Positions 19,673-30,358 of a DNA stretch of 64,000 nucleotides are shown piece after piece (the stretch's first letter is position 1; each line of letters opens with the position of its first letter). Origin of the DNA: Akanthomyces muscarius (taxonomy: Eukaryota > Ascomycota > Sordariomycetes > Hypocreales > Cordycipitaceae); contig NC_079241.1 in NCBI RefSeq assembly GCF_028009165.1, forward strand, positions 6,262,001 to 6,326,000, written 5' to 3'. Under the pieces are notes generated by a model that made no database searches, was not told where the DNA came from, and saw only the letters and a list, made by a program, of their open reading frames with translations. The position numbers were made by a program, and so were the translations under genes.

Positions 19673-21523
19673 CTAAACCTGCTTAACAGTCGTAGAAACA
19701 ACCTCGCTCTGCTCTTGGGTTGGCTTGCCACTGCTCGAGCGTCTGAGAGCCAGTTAGCGATAGTGACACCTCAAAAATTTGCGCGAACGGTTGCACTTAC
19801 GAAACAGACTGGTCGCCTTCACTATCTTCAACTTCTCTGGGGGCCTTGGGCTTGCGATAATGCCGGGCTGCCAGCCACGGTCCAGTAAAGACCACGTCCA
19901 TTTCTTCGACGGAAAGGCCAGCAATTTCGGGTACGACGAGGTAGACGTAGAGTAACGCAATGCCGCACCAGCCGGCGAAGAATATGAAAGAGCCCCAGTT
20001 GTCGGTGTTCTTGAGCAAGGAGGGCATCGCAAAGGCAATGACGTAGATGAACAATCTGTGGATGAACTGTGCAAGAGCATTGCCAAACGACCGAATTCGG
20101 TTGGGCCAAAGCTCGCCAGAGATGACAAAGGGTAGAGTAAGAAGTCCTGTCATGGTGTGTCAGCAGAGAAATCTTCCGCTCATTGGCGCGGAGAGCACAC
20201 TTACCAACCGAGTAACCGAAGGCTTGGATAAAAATGGCCGCAATGGCACCCTGTGACGCAGCCGTCGACACGGGACCTTCTTGAGAATACTTGACATAGA
20301 TGCCAACGTACAAGTCTGCGAGCATCTGGCATGTGCAGCCGACAAAAAGCGACTTGCGACGACCAAGAGCATCCACAAACAAGAACGAGGCGATTAGGGC
20401 AAAGAAAAATTTGGACATGGTGTACATGGCGCTCAGAAAGAGGTTGCGTTCTGTACCCTTTGCAACACCGACAATCTTCAGAATAGGAATGAGGTAGGAA
20501 GAGATGGAAGACGCGCCAGAGAGCTGAGGCAGCGAGTAGAGAATAAGGCATTGCTGCACGCGGCGGAGATTCGCAGGCACTGTAAAGGTCTCTTTAAGGA
20601 TGCTCCTGAAACTGGCAGTCTTCTTGCCTCCCGCGTAGAACACTCTCTCCTGGTGGATATGCTCCTTGATCTCTTGCAGTTCGTGCTGCACTCGCGGATG
20701 GTCCAAGGGCAGGCCGCGAATGCGAACCAGGATCTCGGTGGCTTCTTCCTGGCGGTCCATGAGAAACAGCCAGCGGGGCGACTCACAGAGGAAGAAGCTC
20801 GCGACAATGCAGAGACCCATGAAGACGATGGGGGCGATCCAGACAACCTGGTACTGCATGCGCGTGCCGTGGAGCCGCTTGTCCAGGTAGACGCCGTAGA
20901 CGCAAAAGGTCGACACACCGTGGGCCAGGCCCATCATGACGGTGAACCAGGATGTCAGGATGCCTCGAATCTCGGCGGGCGCAATCTCGACCAGCGCGAT
21001 CGGACCGATTACAATGAGGCCGCCGATTCCGGTGCCGCAGATAATGCGCGCCGCATAGAGAGCAGCAACGTTGGGGGCGGCAATCTGGAGGATGTTGCCG
21101 AGCATCCAGATGCCAATGTACAGACGGTAGGACCAGAGACGGCCGAGGCGGTCGTTGAGCCAAAAGGAGCCAGCCGCGCCAATGCAATCGCCAAGTCCGA
21201 CGAGGGAGACGTAATACTGGATTTTGCTTGCATCCGTGCCAGAAGAAATGTTGAAATGCTTCTGGAAGCTGGGCAGCGTCGCAATCACTGCCGAGGATCC
21301 TTGGTCCCAGGCTTTTTTTTTTTAAGAAGGCATGTTAGCTGGGGGTCGACAACGGCACAAAATAAGTGGTCAAGTAAAACTTACTCAGTGGCACGGCGCC
21401 GCACGCAAAGAGGAGGCAGGTGAGCAGGAGCATCTTGTTGAAAAGAATTTCGCGCGGCGCTTCGCGAAATGCACTGCCATAGCTGCCGAGCTTGGTCCGC
21501 GCCCAGATGGCCTTGATACCCAT
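19673..21523 (-). CDS. MFS sugar transporter (sugar/H+ symporter family)
   Basis: Plasma-membrane uptake carrier with 12 predicted membrane spans. Four exons: 21523-21385, 21311-20205, 20146-19801 and 19742-19673, giving 553 residues. Family marks: TWDQGSSAVIATLPSFQ after helix 1, a DRLGRLWSYR loop, an ESPRWLFLMDR stretch before the central loop, a second DALGRRKS loop, and PFVISGELWPNRIR in the second half. The last intron (58 nt, CTAAC branch point) is supported because it extends the frame to a short hydrophilic Ser/Gln/Lys tail; without it the frame stops one codon later. The intron 1 acceptor is an unusual A-run ending in AAG (21313-21312). The gene is divergent from the multi-exon Zn2Cys6 regulator, so uptake of that regulator's inducer is a reasonable guess. 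The substrate cannot be told from sequence. Confidence 0.9.
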
Positions 21524-22479
21524 CTTGACAACACGCAGAGAAAAGGTAGTAACTAGGACAAAGGAGGTGATGTGTAATCTCAGAGTGAAAGAAAGAGTTG
21601 ATGAGACTGTATGTTTGTGTTTCGACAAGAGGCCAGCCTCTGTTAAATAAAGGTTTTTTGGAAGCAAACTTGTCTTTTCTCGTGGCGATAACCATTGCCG
21701 CAGACCGGCCACACACATAAACACACACACACACATACATCGGGTGGCCCGAAATGGCCATGGATCGTCAGTCCCCAGACTCAGCTCTTTGTTGGCTGGA
21801 GAAGCGCCCGCATCTCAATAGCGCGGTGGCCCGGAAGCCCGTGTGCGTGAGGGGCTTGGGCTCGGAAATTCCGGGCCCAGCCTCAAACGCCTTCTACATC
21901 ACACCGACGTCTTCCCCGCGTCCAGGTACAAAGAAAGACGGCGTGGCTATGGTGTTGGTAGATGTTTCTTCCCCGTCAGTGCCCAGTATTGCCCCGATAG
22001 GAGGTCTTGCGGCTCTGGGGATTCCTCGCATGGCTGATGATGTCGTACCCAGCTGGGGGCCTCATCTCACCGTTGAGCGAGGACCGGATGGGATCGGCAC
22101 TGGCGCTATTGCGATGCCCACGCCACTACATGCGACCATGCCTTTCTTGCTTGCTCAAGCCCCCGCCCCCCGCAGATAACTAGACAGCTTGACGTTAGCC
22201 TATCGCCCGCCCAGGGTTAGGCAGTTGACGAGTGGAGATTGAAGTTGGGGTAAAACGTTTGCTGATTGCGCCCGCGGAAAATTGTTGGTTGGCTCCAAGA
22301 CGAAATTGGAGGAGTGCTTTGCAGCCTTGACCTGGGCAGCGCCGCCAACTGGCCTCCTCCCAATGTCGGAGCCTCGCCCGTTGCGGCTGCCCGCTAGAAG
22401 GAAGCTCCGTCTCCTTGGCTGCTCTCGCGGGTGATTTTCACTGCTGCATAGATGCGCGACGCATGTTTTACCGACCGCC
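21524..22479. promoter_or_regulatory. Bidirectional promoter between the MFS transporter and the Zn2Cys6 regulator
   Basis: 956 bases separate the two start codons. A (CA)n-type microsatellite lies at about 21711-21735 in the transporter leader side. An ORF of 141 codons (21754-22179) is present, but it lacks any family feature and is not accepted as a gene. No operator was identified with confidence. Confidence 0.55.
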
Positions 22480-25400
22480 ATGGACAGCTCATATGGTACC
22501 TCCGCGGCCGGGGTGCCATATCAGCCGAACAAGCCGCAGAAGCGGAAGCGAGTCGACAGCGCCCCTCCCGCGCGTCGAAGCACGAATGCTTGTAGGTTGA
22601 GATGGGAAGAAGAAGAAAATTGAGAAACACTTTCGGCGCATAAAGTGGGCGATTTGCTAATGACGTGATCGGTTGGATGCGCGCAGGCTGTCGCTGCAAA
22701 GAAAAGAAGATCAAGTGCCATTTCAGCGCCAGTGGCCAACAGAGGTATGTCGCAGTCACCCACTCTTCGCAATGCACACCATGCTGACCGCTTCCCCAGC
22801 ACATGCACGCCATGTATGAAGGCAGGGTCGGGTATGTTTCAGTGTACACCGTGTAGTGCGACATTGGCTGAGTGAGAGGTAGACTGCCAGTACGACATTG
22901 CGCCAGACGGCGTTCCTCGAGGCGCAGAGTATGAAGCCACCACGCTGACCCGATTTCCAGAGTGGGCTAACAGGACATGCTAGATATATCAAAGAACTGG
23001 AAGAGAAAGTACATACCCTCGAAGCCGATTTGCAGACGGCCCGAACCGCAGCCGCATCGAATCAATCCCACTCATCTCCCTCCGTTCACGCTGGCTCTCC
23101 AGGTATGATATTTTTCGAAGGTTGGAGTACTGTTTTGACTAACATGGCAATACAGCGGCAAGTCGCGTGAGCAGCAATGCGGCCGCGTCGCAAGGCAGCC
23201 AGCGTGGAGGACGACTAGGACGACGTAATGGGGCAAGTTTTCGGCTCATCCCAGCTGATTCAATGCGTTTTCTAACTTTGCTAGGTATTATCCGCACACT
23301 TCCCATCTTCGCTATCGCTCAGTCCCTCCAGGAATCGGGACAGCCTCTTACTGCCAGAGCCAACATGGATCACTCTGACTTCCGATACGACGGTCTTCAA
23401 CATTTTGCACAGCCGTCCGCTGCCGTTTCAGCAAGACTCCGATACTCTGCCCATCGTCCCCTCGGCCGAAAATTCCAAACTTCTTATTCAGACAGTATAT
23501 ATGCACACGCAGGCGCGGTACTGCATTGTGGACTGGGCGCGTGTGCACAGACTGAATGAGACGCGCGAAGCAGTCTGCCATGCAGCAATTGACAAGGATA
23601 TCGAGGCCCAGACAGGTATGGCCGATTCTAAGGCTAGCAAGAGAAATTGGGCATGGGCTAACATCGGATACAGATGCTTATTTCCTCTGGATTATTTATG
23701 CCATTGGAGCGCAATTCTCTACCGGCTCAGAGCAGCTATCCTTGGTAGGGCACGCGTGCACCAAGGCAAAATGCGATGACTGACTTTATAGGGATATTAT
23801 ACGCACTCACTGAGATACCTCGGGAACGTATTGGCGCAACAGGATCTGGACACTGTACAAGCGCTTCTGACCTTGATGCAGTACCAGTTTCGCGCACCAG
23901 TAAGTAAGCCCTTCCTTGCGCGGTAAAAATGCGACTAACCAAGCTTAGAGCGGCCCATCTATCTGGTACGAAACATATGTACGCCCTTATTCGACATATC
24001 TAACATTTTCAGGCATCTTTTGGGCGTCACTCTGCGTCTGTGTATTGAGCTGGGATATCACAGAAAATGCGACACGGCACCGTACGAGGACCCGTACACC
24101 ATGGAGCTACAAAAGCGCTTTTTCTGGTGTACATATTGCTTTGACAGGTATGTACTTTTTCTTTCCATATTGAGGACTATTCTGACTGATTAGAATGGTT
24201 TCAATCATGTCCAAGCGACCGTTTGGTGTCCACGACATGGACATTGATGTCGAGGTGAGCACCACCCAGCTGAGAAGTTGCCTGGTTCGCAACCGCTGAT
24301 AATAGCAGGTACCCGTAGATGTCGACGTTATGTGCACTGATGCGCAGCGTTTGCGAGATCTCCAAGATAAACAAGCATCTGGAGAGGCGGACAGAGACGG
24401 CGCAATCACAACAGTAAGAGCTGCCCGTTCCGTGACGAGGACATAGACTGACGAAACCCAGATGACGACGTCGTTGCACCACTTGCAAATATACCGAATC
24501 AGATCCCGCATCATGCATGTTCTCTCCTATCTTAGAATTGAAGGGTCATTTCTAATGTAGTTACAGAACTCGACTGTCGGGACCGCATGCTTTTGCGCCG
24601 ACATACGAAGACGTCATGGAGTTTTTGTCGGAGCTCGACATTTGGCGACAACAGACTCCGCCGCAAAACATGCTGCCAGCCACTCTTCCTCACCAAACCG
24701 ACGAAAACGTCCAGGCGACATATTTCCAAGCTGCCCTATTACTAATCCGACCGCTCTTGTTTCGCACGGCGATAGACCAAAGCCTACTCTATCGCTGCGT
24801 TACTCTCTCCGCAGACGCATGCGAGGTATGCAGGGCCAGCACATCTCATCGGCCAAAACTCCTACTAACTTGACGCAGAATGCGCGCGAGCTGAGTCTGA
24901 ACCCACAGACGTTCAACTCCCCCATCACCGTGTACAACTGTTTTCGATGCGGCGTGACGCTCCTGCAGTGTCTTGCCGTGCAGCCCACGATCCTGCCCCT
25001 GCGGCGCACCCTTCGGGCGATAAGCGCCGTGTCGAGTGCCCTGGCCGTGTACTGTCGAGTGGTGCCCACGGCGGAACCGCTGCTGAGACTCTTTGATATG
25101 CTCTCGGATCAGTTTCTCGGCGACGGTGAACACCCCACCGTTTGGAACCCGAACCTGTCCAACCTCCGCTCCATCCTGCAGCGCATAATATCTGCTGGAC
25201 CATCGGAGACGCTCGAGTACGTCGCCTCTTGGGAGAGGGAATTGGACAGAGGGATACATCTAACTGGTTGCAGACTATATAAAATCCTCACAGAGGAAGA
25301 GGGCGATACGGCCCACACGCCCCTTTCACAGGCAGCTGTAGACGAAAACGAATCGGTGAGTACGGCAGCCTACATCCAAAATAATCGTTCTAATACGTTT

Positions 25401-25552
25401 AGGGAAACAACGAATTTGACTTTCTGCTTGGCACCGATTCCATGTCGACACTCGGTATGAATTTGATGATGCCTTTCGAGACGTATCCCGCCTTCAACCA
25501 AGACGGTGTGCAGTCACAAGATTCTGCGGCGCTATGGAACACCATACCATAA
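22480..25552 (+). CDS. Zn2Cys6 transcription factor, many introns
   Basis: Nuclear regulator of about 714 residues in 17 exons: 22480-22591, 22687-22744, 22800-22831, 22883-22928, 22984-23102, 23156-23166, 23285-23615, 23674-23744, 23792-23899, 23949-23965, 24013-24147, 24194-24254, 24309-24413, 24462-24514, 24567-24825, 24879-25355, 25403-25552. After a basic KPQKRKRVDS stretch the zinc cluster is assembled over four exons as CCRCKEKKIKC, then CTPC and DCQYDIAPDGVPRG. A coiled coil follows (YIKELEEKVHTLEADLQTAR). The fungal_trans domain shows CIVDWARVHRLNETREAV, AYFLWIIYAIGAQFS and LCIELGYHRKC. Two joins are weak. The exon 6/7 donor is placed at 23167 but 23223 is possible with a frame change. 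The exon 14/15 join needs a GC donor at 24515 or else a frameshift. Probably controls the adjacent transporter and lyase (positional inference). Confidence 0.83.
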
Positions 25553-25636
25553 ACAGCTTACCAGTATAACTGTATCATAATGCATTTATTATGTATATAT
25601 ATGCGAAACATTAAAAAACCAGGATATCATGAAGAA

Positions 25637-27154
25637 TTACGGAGCCACACTCTGTCGAAGCCGCGCTGTTGCAGCGTCCAGCTCCTTGTCCGCGACCATC
25701 AGACGGCGCGTCTTGTCATTGACCCACGCCAGGTTCTTGACATTCGTGTGCGCCGCCTTGACCATCAGCCTCTGTACCTGCCGCGGGCCTGTGCTGCCGA
25801 AGCTGATGCTGCTGTTGATGAAGTCGGTGTGCGACAGCGCCGCGACCAGGTCCTCCTGCGTCATGGCCACCGGCTCCATAGCCATCTCGGCGACGGCCTC
25901 TTGCAGCATCGCAATGGTGACGTCGGGCTTGGCGACGCCCTTGTCGAGACAGTTCTTGACGAGGCGGCCGACGACCGAGTGCGCGGAGCGGTAGTCGACG
26001 TGGTGCTCGGTGAGGAGGACGTTGCCGAGGCGGTTCGTCGTCACCCACGCGCGGGACAGCAGCGCCTCGCAGCGCGCCTCGTTGACGACGACGCCGCGCA
26101 CAATCTCCCCCGCCAGGCACATCATGCCCGCCGTGGTGGCGCACGCGTCGTCGATGAAGGACACGTTGCGGCCGTTGGTGTCGCCGGTGCCCTCGTTGCG
26201 AAAGGTGGCGAGCGCGGAGACGATCCAGCCGTGCGCCTCGCCGGCCTTCATCTTGACCGTCTCGAGCGCGTAGGGGTTCTTCTTGTGCGGGAAGACGGAG
26301 CTCGTGCTGCAGAGCGAGTCGTCGAGCTCGACGGTGCCAAACTCGACGGAGCTGTAGACGTGCAGGTCGCTGCAGAGGTCGTTGAGCAGCGTCATGATCA
26401 TGGTCAGCGCGAAGACGAGCTCGACCTGGTAGTAGCTGTCGCGGCCGAGGCGCGAGTTGTCCAGGACCTCGGTGAAGCCCAGCAGGCACGCCGTCAGGTC
26501 GCGGTCAATGTCGAGCGTCGTGCCCGACAGGCCGACGGCGCCGAGCGGGCTGCGGTCGATGCGGCGGTACACCTGCGTCAGCTGCTGGAAGGAGTCGTGC
26601 AGGCGCTCGAAGAAGGCGAGCAGGTAGTGGCCAAACGTCGTCGGCTGGGCCTGCTGCATGTGCGTGTAGCTGATAAAGGGCGTGTGGGCGTACTTGTCGG
26701 CGGTCTCTACGAGGGCGTCCTGCAGGCGCAGGAGCTGCTGCGCGACGCTGAGCACGCTGTCGCGGTCGACGAGGCGGCGGACGGTGGCGCCCTGGTCCAG
26801 CCGGCTCCGGGCAATGGGCAGGCGGCCGGCGATTTCGTCGCCCACGCGCTCCGTCAGGACCTTTTCCATCTGCAGGACCATGCTGCCGTATCCCGGGGTG
26901 ACGGTGAAGCCGCCGGCGCCGGCGCCGCGGATGTCGTCGAGCTCGGCGAGCAGGGCGCCGGCCTGAGCGGGCGTCATGTAGCCCTGCTTGGCGAGCATGA
27001 CGACGTGCGCGCGGTCGACCTGGATAATGGTGGACAGGTGCTTGACCTCCCAGGCGAGACGGGGGCCCTCATTGTAGCCGCTGAGCAGGTCGCTCATGGG
27101 CTTGGAGAGGCGGCCCTCGGCAAACGATTTGGGCAGGGGCTTGTAGGAGGGCAT
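25637..27154 (-). CDS. Argininosuccinate-lyase-like enzyme with altered superfamily signature
   Basis: Member of the fumarase/aspartase superfamily, closest in layout to argininosuccinate lyase: C-N bond cleavage by beta-elimination, usually releasing fumarate. Intronless, 505 residues. Region 1/2 motifs are present: YTHMQQAQPTTFGH (163-176). The signature loop reads TSSVFPHKKNPY (about 284-295), where genuine argininosuccinate lyases have GSSLMPQKKNPD. The catalytic serine position and KKN are kept, but Gly, Met, Gln and Asp are replaced. The C-terminal EHHVDYRSAHSVVGRLV block is of the argininosuccinate lyase type. The gene ends 84 bases from the regulator's stop codon, tail to tail. It is probably not the arginine-pathway ARG4 enzyme but a specialised paralogue acting on a substrate imported by the neighbouring transporter. 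That role is inference; the substrate is unknown. Confidence 0.88.
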   Translation of the reverse strand: MPSYKPLPKSFAEGRLSKPMSDLLSGYNEGPRLAWEVKHLSTIIQVDRAHVVMLAKQGYMTPAQAGALLAELDDIRGAGAGGFTVTPGYGSMVLQMEKVLTERVGDEIAGRLPIARSRLDQGATVRRLVDRDSVLSVAQQLLRLQDALVETADKYAHTPFISYTHMQQAQPTTFGHYLLAFFERLHDSFQQLTQVYRRIDRSPLGAVGLSGTTLDIDRDLTACLLGFTEVLDNSRLGRDSYYQVELVFALTMIMTLLNDLCSDLHVYSSVEFGTVELDDSLCSTSSVFPHKKNPYALETVKMKAGEAHGWIVSALATFRNEGTGDTNGRNVSFIDDACATTAGMMCLAGEIVRGVVVNEARCEALLSRAWVTTNRLGNVLLTEHHVDYRSAHSVVGRLVKNCLDKGVAKPDVTIAMLQEAVAEMAMEPVAMTQEDLVAALSHTDFINSSISFGSTGPRQVQRLMVKAAHTNVKNLAWVNDKTRRLMVADKELDAATARLRQSVAP

Positions 27155-28872
27155 GGCGGCGGTGACAGCAGCCTCATGGGATAGAAAAAGATGTGTTCAA
27201 TCAATTTGATAGGGTTGAAGGAGAATTTCTTGTGAGTTTCTGGAGATACGCGGTTTGGGTCTCTTGTTTCGTCCTGGGTGGCTGGGTGGTCCTCCGGGCA
27301 TCATTTGTTATTTATCAATGGACATTTTGGGGACATGTATGGGAGAATTTCTGCAAATTTGCAGTCGGAGGACCCGAGAGTGCACGGTCAGTACAAATTG
27401 CACTCATGTCCGGAGAAACTGGGGAATGTTTGCTGGATGTTGGTATGGTGATGTTATGGTGTACACGATGGCATCACTCGCCGTCTGACAGAGAGGCGGT
27501 TAGACGTCGGGCTTCCGGCGTGCGTATTGGCGAAGCTAGTGTCTGTAGTAGAATAGAGATGCCGCGTTTTGTCTGCATTTTGCCGAGGAATGTGTCTTAT
27601 TGCCTGATCAAGCAATACCCAACCGGATGATGCGAGTTTGAGAGCTGGACCCGGGACTGCCGGTGGTTCGGAAGGCCGAACAGGAACCTGAAAGGAGGGG
27701 TATCGATAGATTGAAGACATGGCTTGCGGGCCGGTTAGAGACAAACTGATTATGGAGATTTGTTATCACTTTGAATGCGGAAGGTCAATGTTTGCTTCGG
27801 GATTCCGTTGATGATGCGAAAGGGGTTCCGAAGGGCTTATTGGGCTTTGTGTTATAGGGTCAAAATCTGGGGGTGGCGCTGAGACCCCGCTGTATAACCC
27901 GCTGTAGCTGGGCTCACTGGCTCGGAGGAGCCGCCAATGGGGGGATACATAGGTACACGATGCAGCAGCACGCGAGCTTGGAAAGGTCTGTGGGACGAAC
28001 GAATATTTTCTCATCTTGTGCTTTGTCCATTACTTTTGTCTTTCTTCTTCTTCTTTATTTTGCCCTTTTCCCGGTCCATGCAATGTTCTACAAGACAACT
28101 ACACAAATGTGCTCCGGTTGCCACTCCAGCGACATTTACAGCGACATCTACAGTGACGTCGGGGCAGGTGACCCCCTCTATTTATAGTGGGCTCCAGGCT
28201 GCACGGCACGAGACAGGTCCGCACAAACGAAAGGCTAAAAGGTACGGCCCGGTGCTGGTACAACTTTAATGCCCCGATCAAGAACATGTCGCAAATTAAA
28301 ACGTCGTACTCATCGACTTAACGTCTGAATCGACTTGGACTTTGAAAATGGCAAACCCGCAAGGCATACATGACAGCGCCAAGATGCTGCAGAGACTCGT
28401 TACGTCAGGGCTGATGCAAGGCTGAGAGCTTACCCATGGCGATCGTCACCAAGCTGAGGCACAAGGCGCGACAACTGGCAAGGTCACAGCCCCCAGCCCT
28501 CCTTCCCGTCGCCCTCATGTGATGCCGTCAGAGTTAGCCTCACAACGCCCACCAGAGCAGAAGCTGGCTGCCTCTTCGTCTTCCTCGACTCCTGACCTCT
28601 GCAAAATATCTTGTTTGTCCATTTTCCTCCTTTTACATACCTAGCCCGCTGTTCAGCACGGCTCCACGAGGTGCAGTCGCGTATCCAACACCACCGCCAC
28701 CTGACCACCCACCGCCTGCCTAGCATCACCTTGCTTGTGCGTCGCAGCGAGCTCATCACCCGTCGTTGCAAAGTAGAGTCACGACTCTTGGCGCGGAAAT
28801 TGCCTGCTTGTCTCATCCTCCTATTTCAATTAGCGTGTGTCCTCGAAACGCGCGACCATAACCTTGCCCAGC
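27155..28872. promoter_or_regulatory. Divergent intergenic region between the lyase and APP1-like genes
   Basis: 1.7 kb containing the promoters of both genes. Open frames of up to 145 codons (27193-27630) lack family features and overlap the lyase leader. The C-rich leader before 28873 is typical of fungal 5' UTRs. Nothing else is seen. Confidence 0.5.
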
Positions 28873-30358
28873 ATGGACGGAACCAGCACCCAAGACAAGC
28901 ACCAGACGCAGCCGCCTCAACAGCAACAAGATACACAACCGCAGAAGCAGCAAGAGGCCGTCTTTAGCCCATCGGCCATTGCCGCCGACATGCAGAGACG
29001 AACACGCAAGCAAAACAACTTTGACCAGATCGAGGCCGACCTGCCGGACCCCAAGAAGCTCGCCGCCGCCAGCGCCGATGCCGTCGCAAGCCTCACCCCC
29101 GGCTTCACCACCCGCTTCAGCCTCGCCGGCGCCCTGAGCCGCTTGGGTCGCCTCAACCCATTCGGCGGGCGCGCTGTCACCAGCGACGATGCCGTCTGGC
29201 TCTTCGACAACACGGCCTACAGGACGGCCGGCGGCCGCTTCTCTTCGACTTGGGAGGCCGAGTTTGTGGCCGCCGTCTTTGAGCAGGAGCCGCGCTCGCA
29301 CCTCGTCGATGCCGTGGCGGGTGTCGCGCGCGTCCTGGGCATCGCCGACGACGCAGAAGAACGCAAGACGATCCAGGAGCGCCTGATTCCATTTGTGTGG
29401 GATGTGCGCGTGGGCAAGACGGTGACGGTCACGCAAACGCGCTCGTCGAGGACCATCAAGCTCGGTCCGACGGGCTTCAACGGCGTCAGCTCGAATGTGG
29501 CACAGGTGAGAAGTCACTCCAAAGGCGCAATGGTCGAGGCTAGAGCCGGTGATGTACCGAGTGGCATACCCGGATTACTCGGCATGAATACCTATTACGC
29601 CAGTCCGTCAGGCTGGGGCATCATTTCAGGTACGCAAGATGAAGAATCTTTGCAGCTGGAGGACTTTTTTTTGGTGGCTGACAGCTTTTGTAGATATCGA
29701 TGATACCATCAAAATTACGACGACAAGCGATCCGATTGGCATCTTGCGAGAGACTTTCGTTGAGGAACCGCGAGCTTGCGAAGGGATGCCAGAGCTGTAC
29801 AAGTCGATTGATGGCATATTGAAAACAGACACGCCCTGGTTCTACCTGTCAGCCTCGCCGTACAACCTGTATCCATTTCTGCGTCAGTTTCGCGACGCGC
29901 ACTATCCGCAGGGAACTCTGATTCTGCGCGACACGAGCTGGAAGACGATTGCCGGACTGCTGGCGGCCTTGACCATGGGCACGGAGGAGTACAAGGTCGA
30001 CCGCATGAAGAAGATTAACAAATGGCTGCCCGAGCGCAAGATGATTGTCATTGGCGACTCGACGCAGTCCGATCCCGAGGCCTACGGAGAAATGTAAGTG
30101 GACGTGGACAGCAGTTTACGCGTCATCCTTTCTTGAGCTGGCTAACTCGTGATTCACAGATATCGCACATTTCCAGGCTGGATCCGGCTTATTCTCATTC
30201 GCAAGCCGACCGACACGGCCACCTTTGGGCTGGGGGAGAAGAACGAGCCGGCGCGGTTCGAAAAGGCATTCAAGGACATTCCCAAGGAGGCGTGGCATGT
30301 TTTCGAGGACCCCAACGAATGCGTCGAGATTGTGCGAGCCACGGTGAAGCAGGGATAG
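28873..30358 (+). CDS. APP1: APP1-type phosphatidate phosphatase (DUF2183 domain)
   Basis: Mg2+-dependent phosphatidate phosphatase of the yeast App1 family (actin patch and endocytic membrane lipid metabolism), releasing diacylglycerol. Three exons, 28873-29629, 29694-30093 and 30160-30358, give 451 residues. The N-terminus is Gln-rich and probably disordered. A region with PFVWDVRVGKTVTVTQ follows. The catalytic HAD-like motif DxDxT is formed across intron 1 as SDIDDTIK (D253, D255, T257). Downstream are PWFYLSASPYNLYPFLRQF, LILRDTSWKT, KMIVIGDSTQSDPE and YGEIYRTFPGWIRLILIRK. The in-frame GTG at 28837 is not used as a start; the first ATG is 28873. It is shorter than yeast App1 (587 residues) and lacks an obvious proline-rich SH3-binding tail. 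Confidence 0.88.

Noticed and set aside
21754..22179. 141-codon plus-strand frame in the transporter/regulator promoter
   Set aside because: Pro/Ala-rich with no family likeness and located wholly in a bidirectional promoter.
23167..23559. Open frame of 130 codons within the second Zn2Cys6 regulator in another frame
   Set aside because: The alternative frame (SLLLPEPTW through DWARVHRLNETREAV) matches the fungal regulatory domain and joins correctly to the next exons, so this frame is out of phase.
25580..27184. Open frame of 534 codons on the plus strand opposite the lyase
   Set aside because: It is the antisense of a GC-rich lyase gene with clear family motifs. The frame is Ala/Val/Arg/Asp-rich without any motif, as expected from third-position GC bias.
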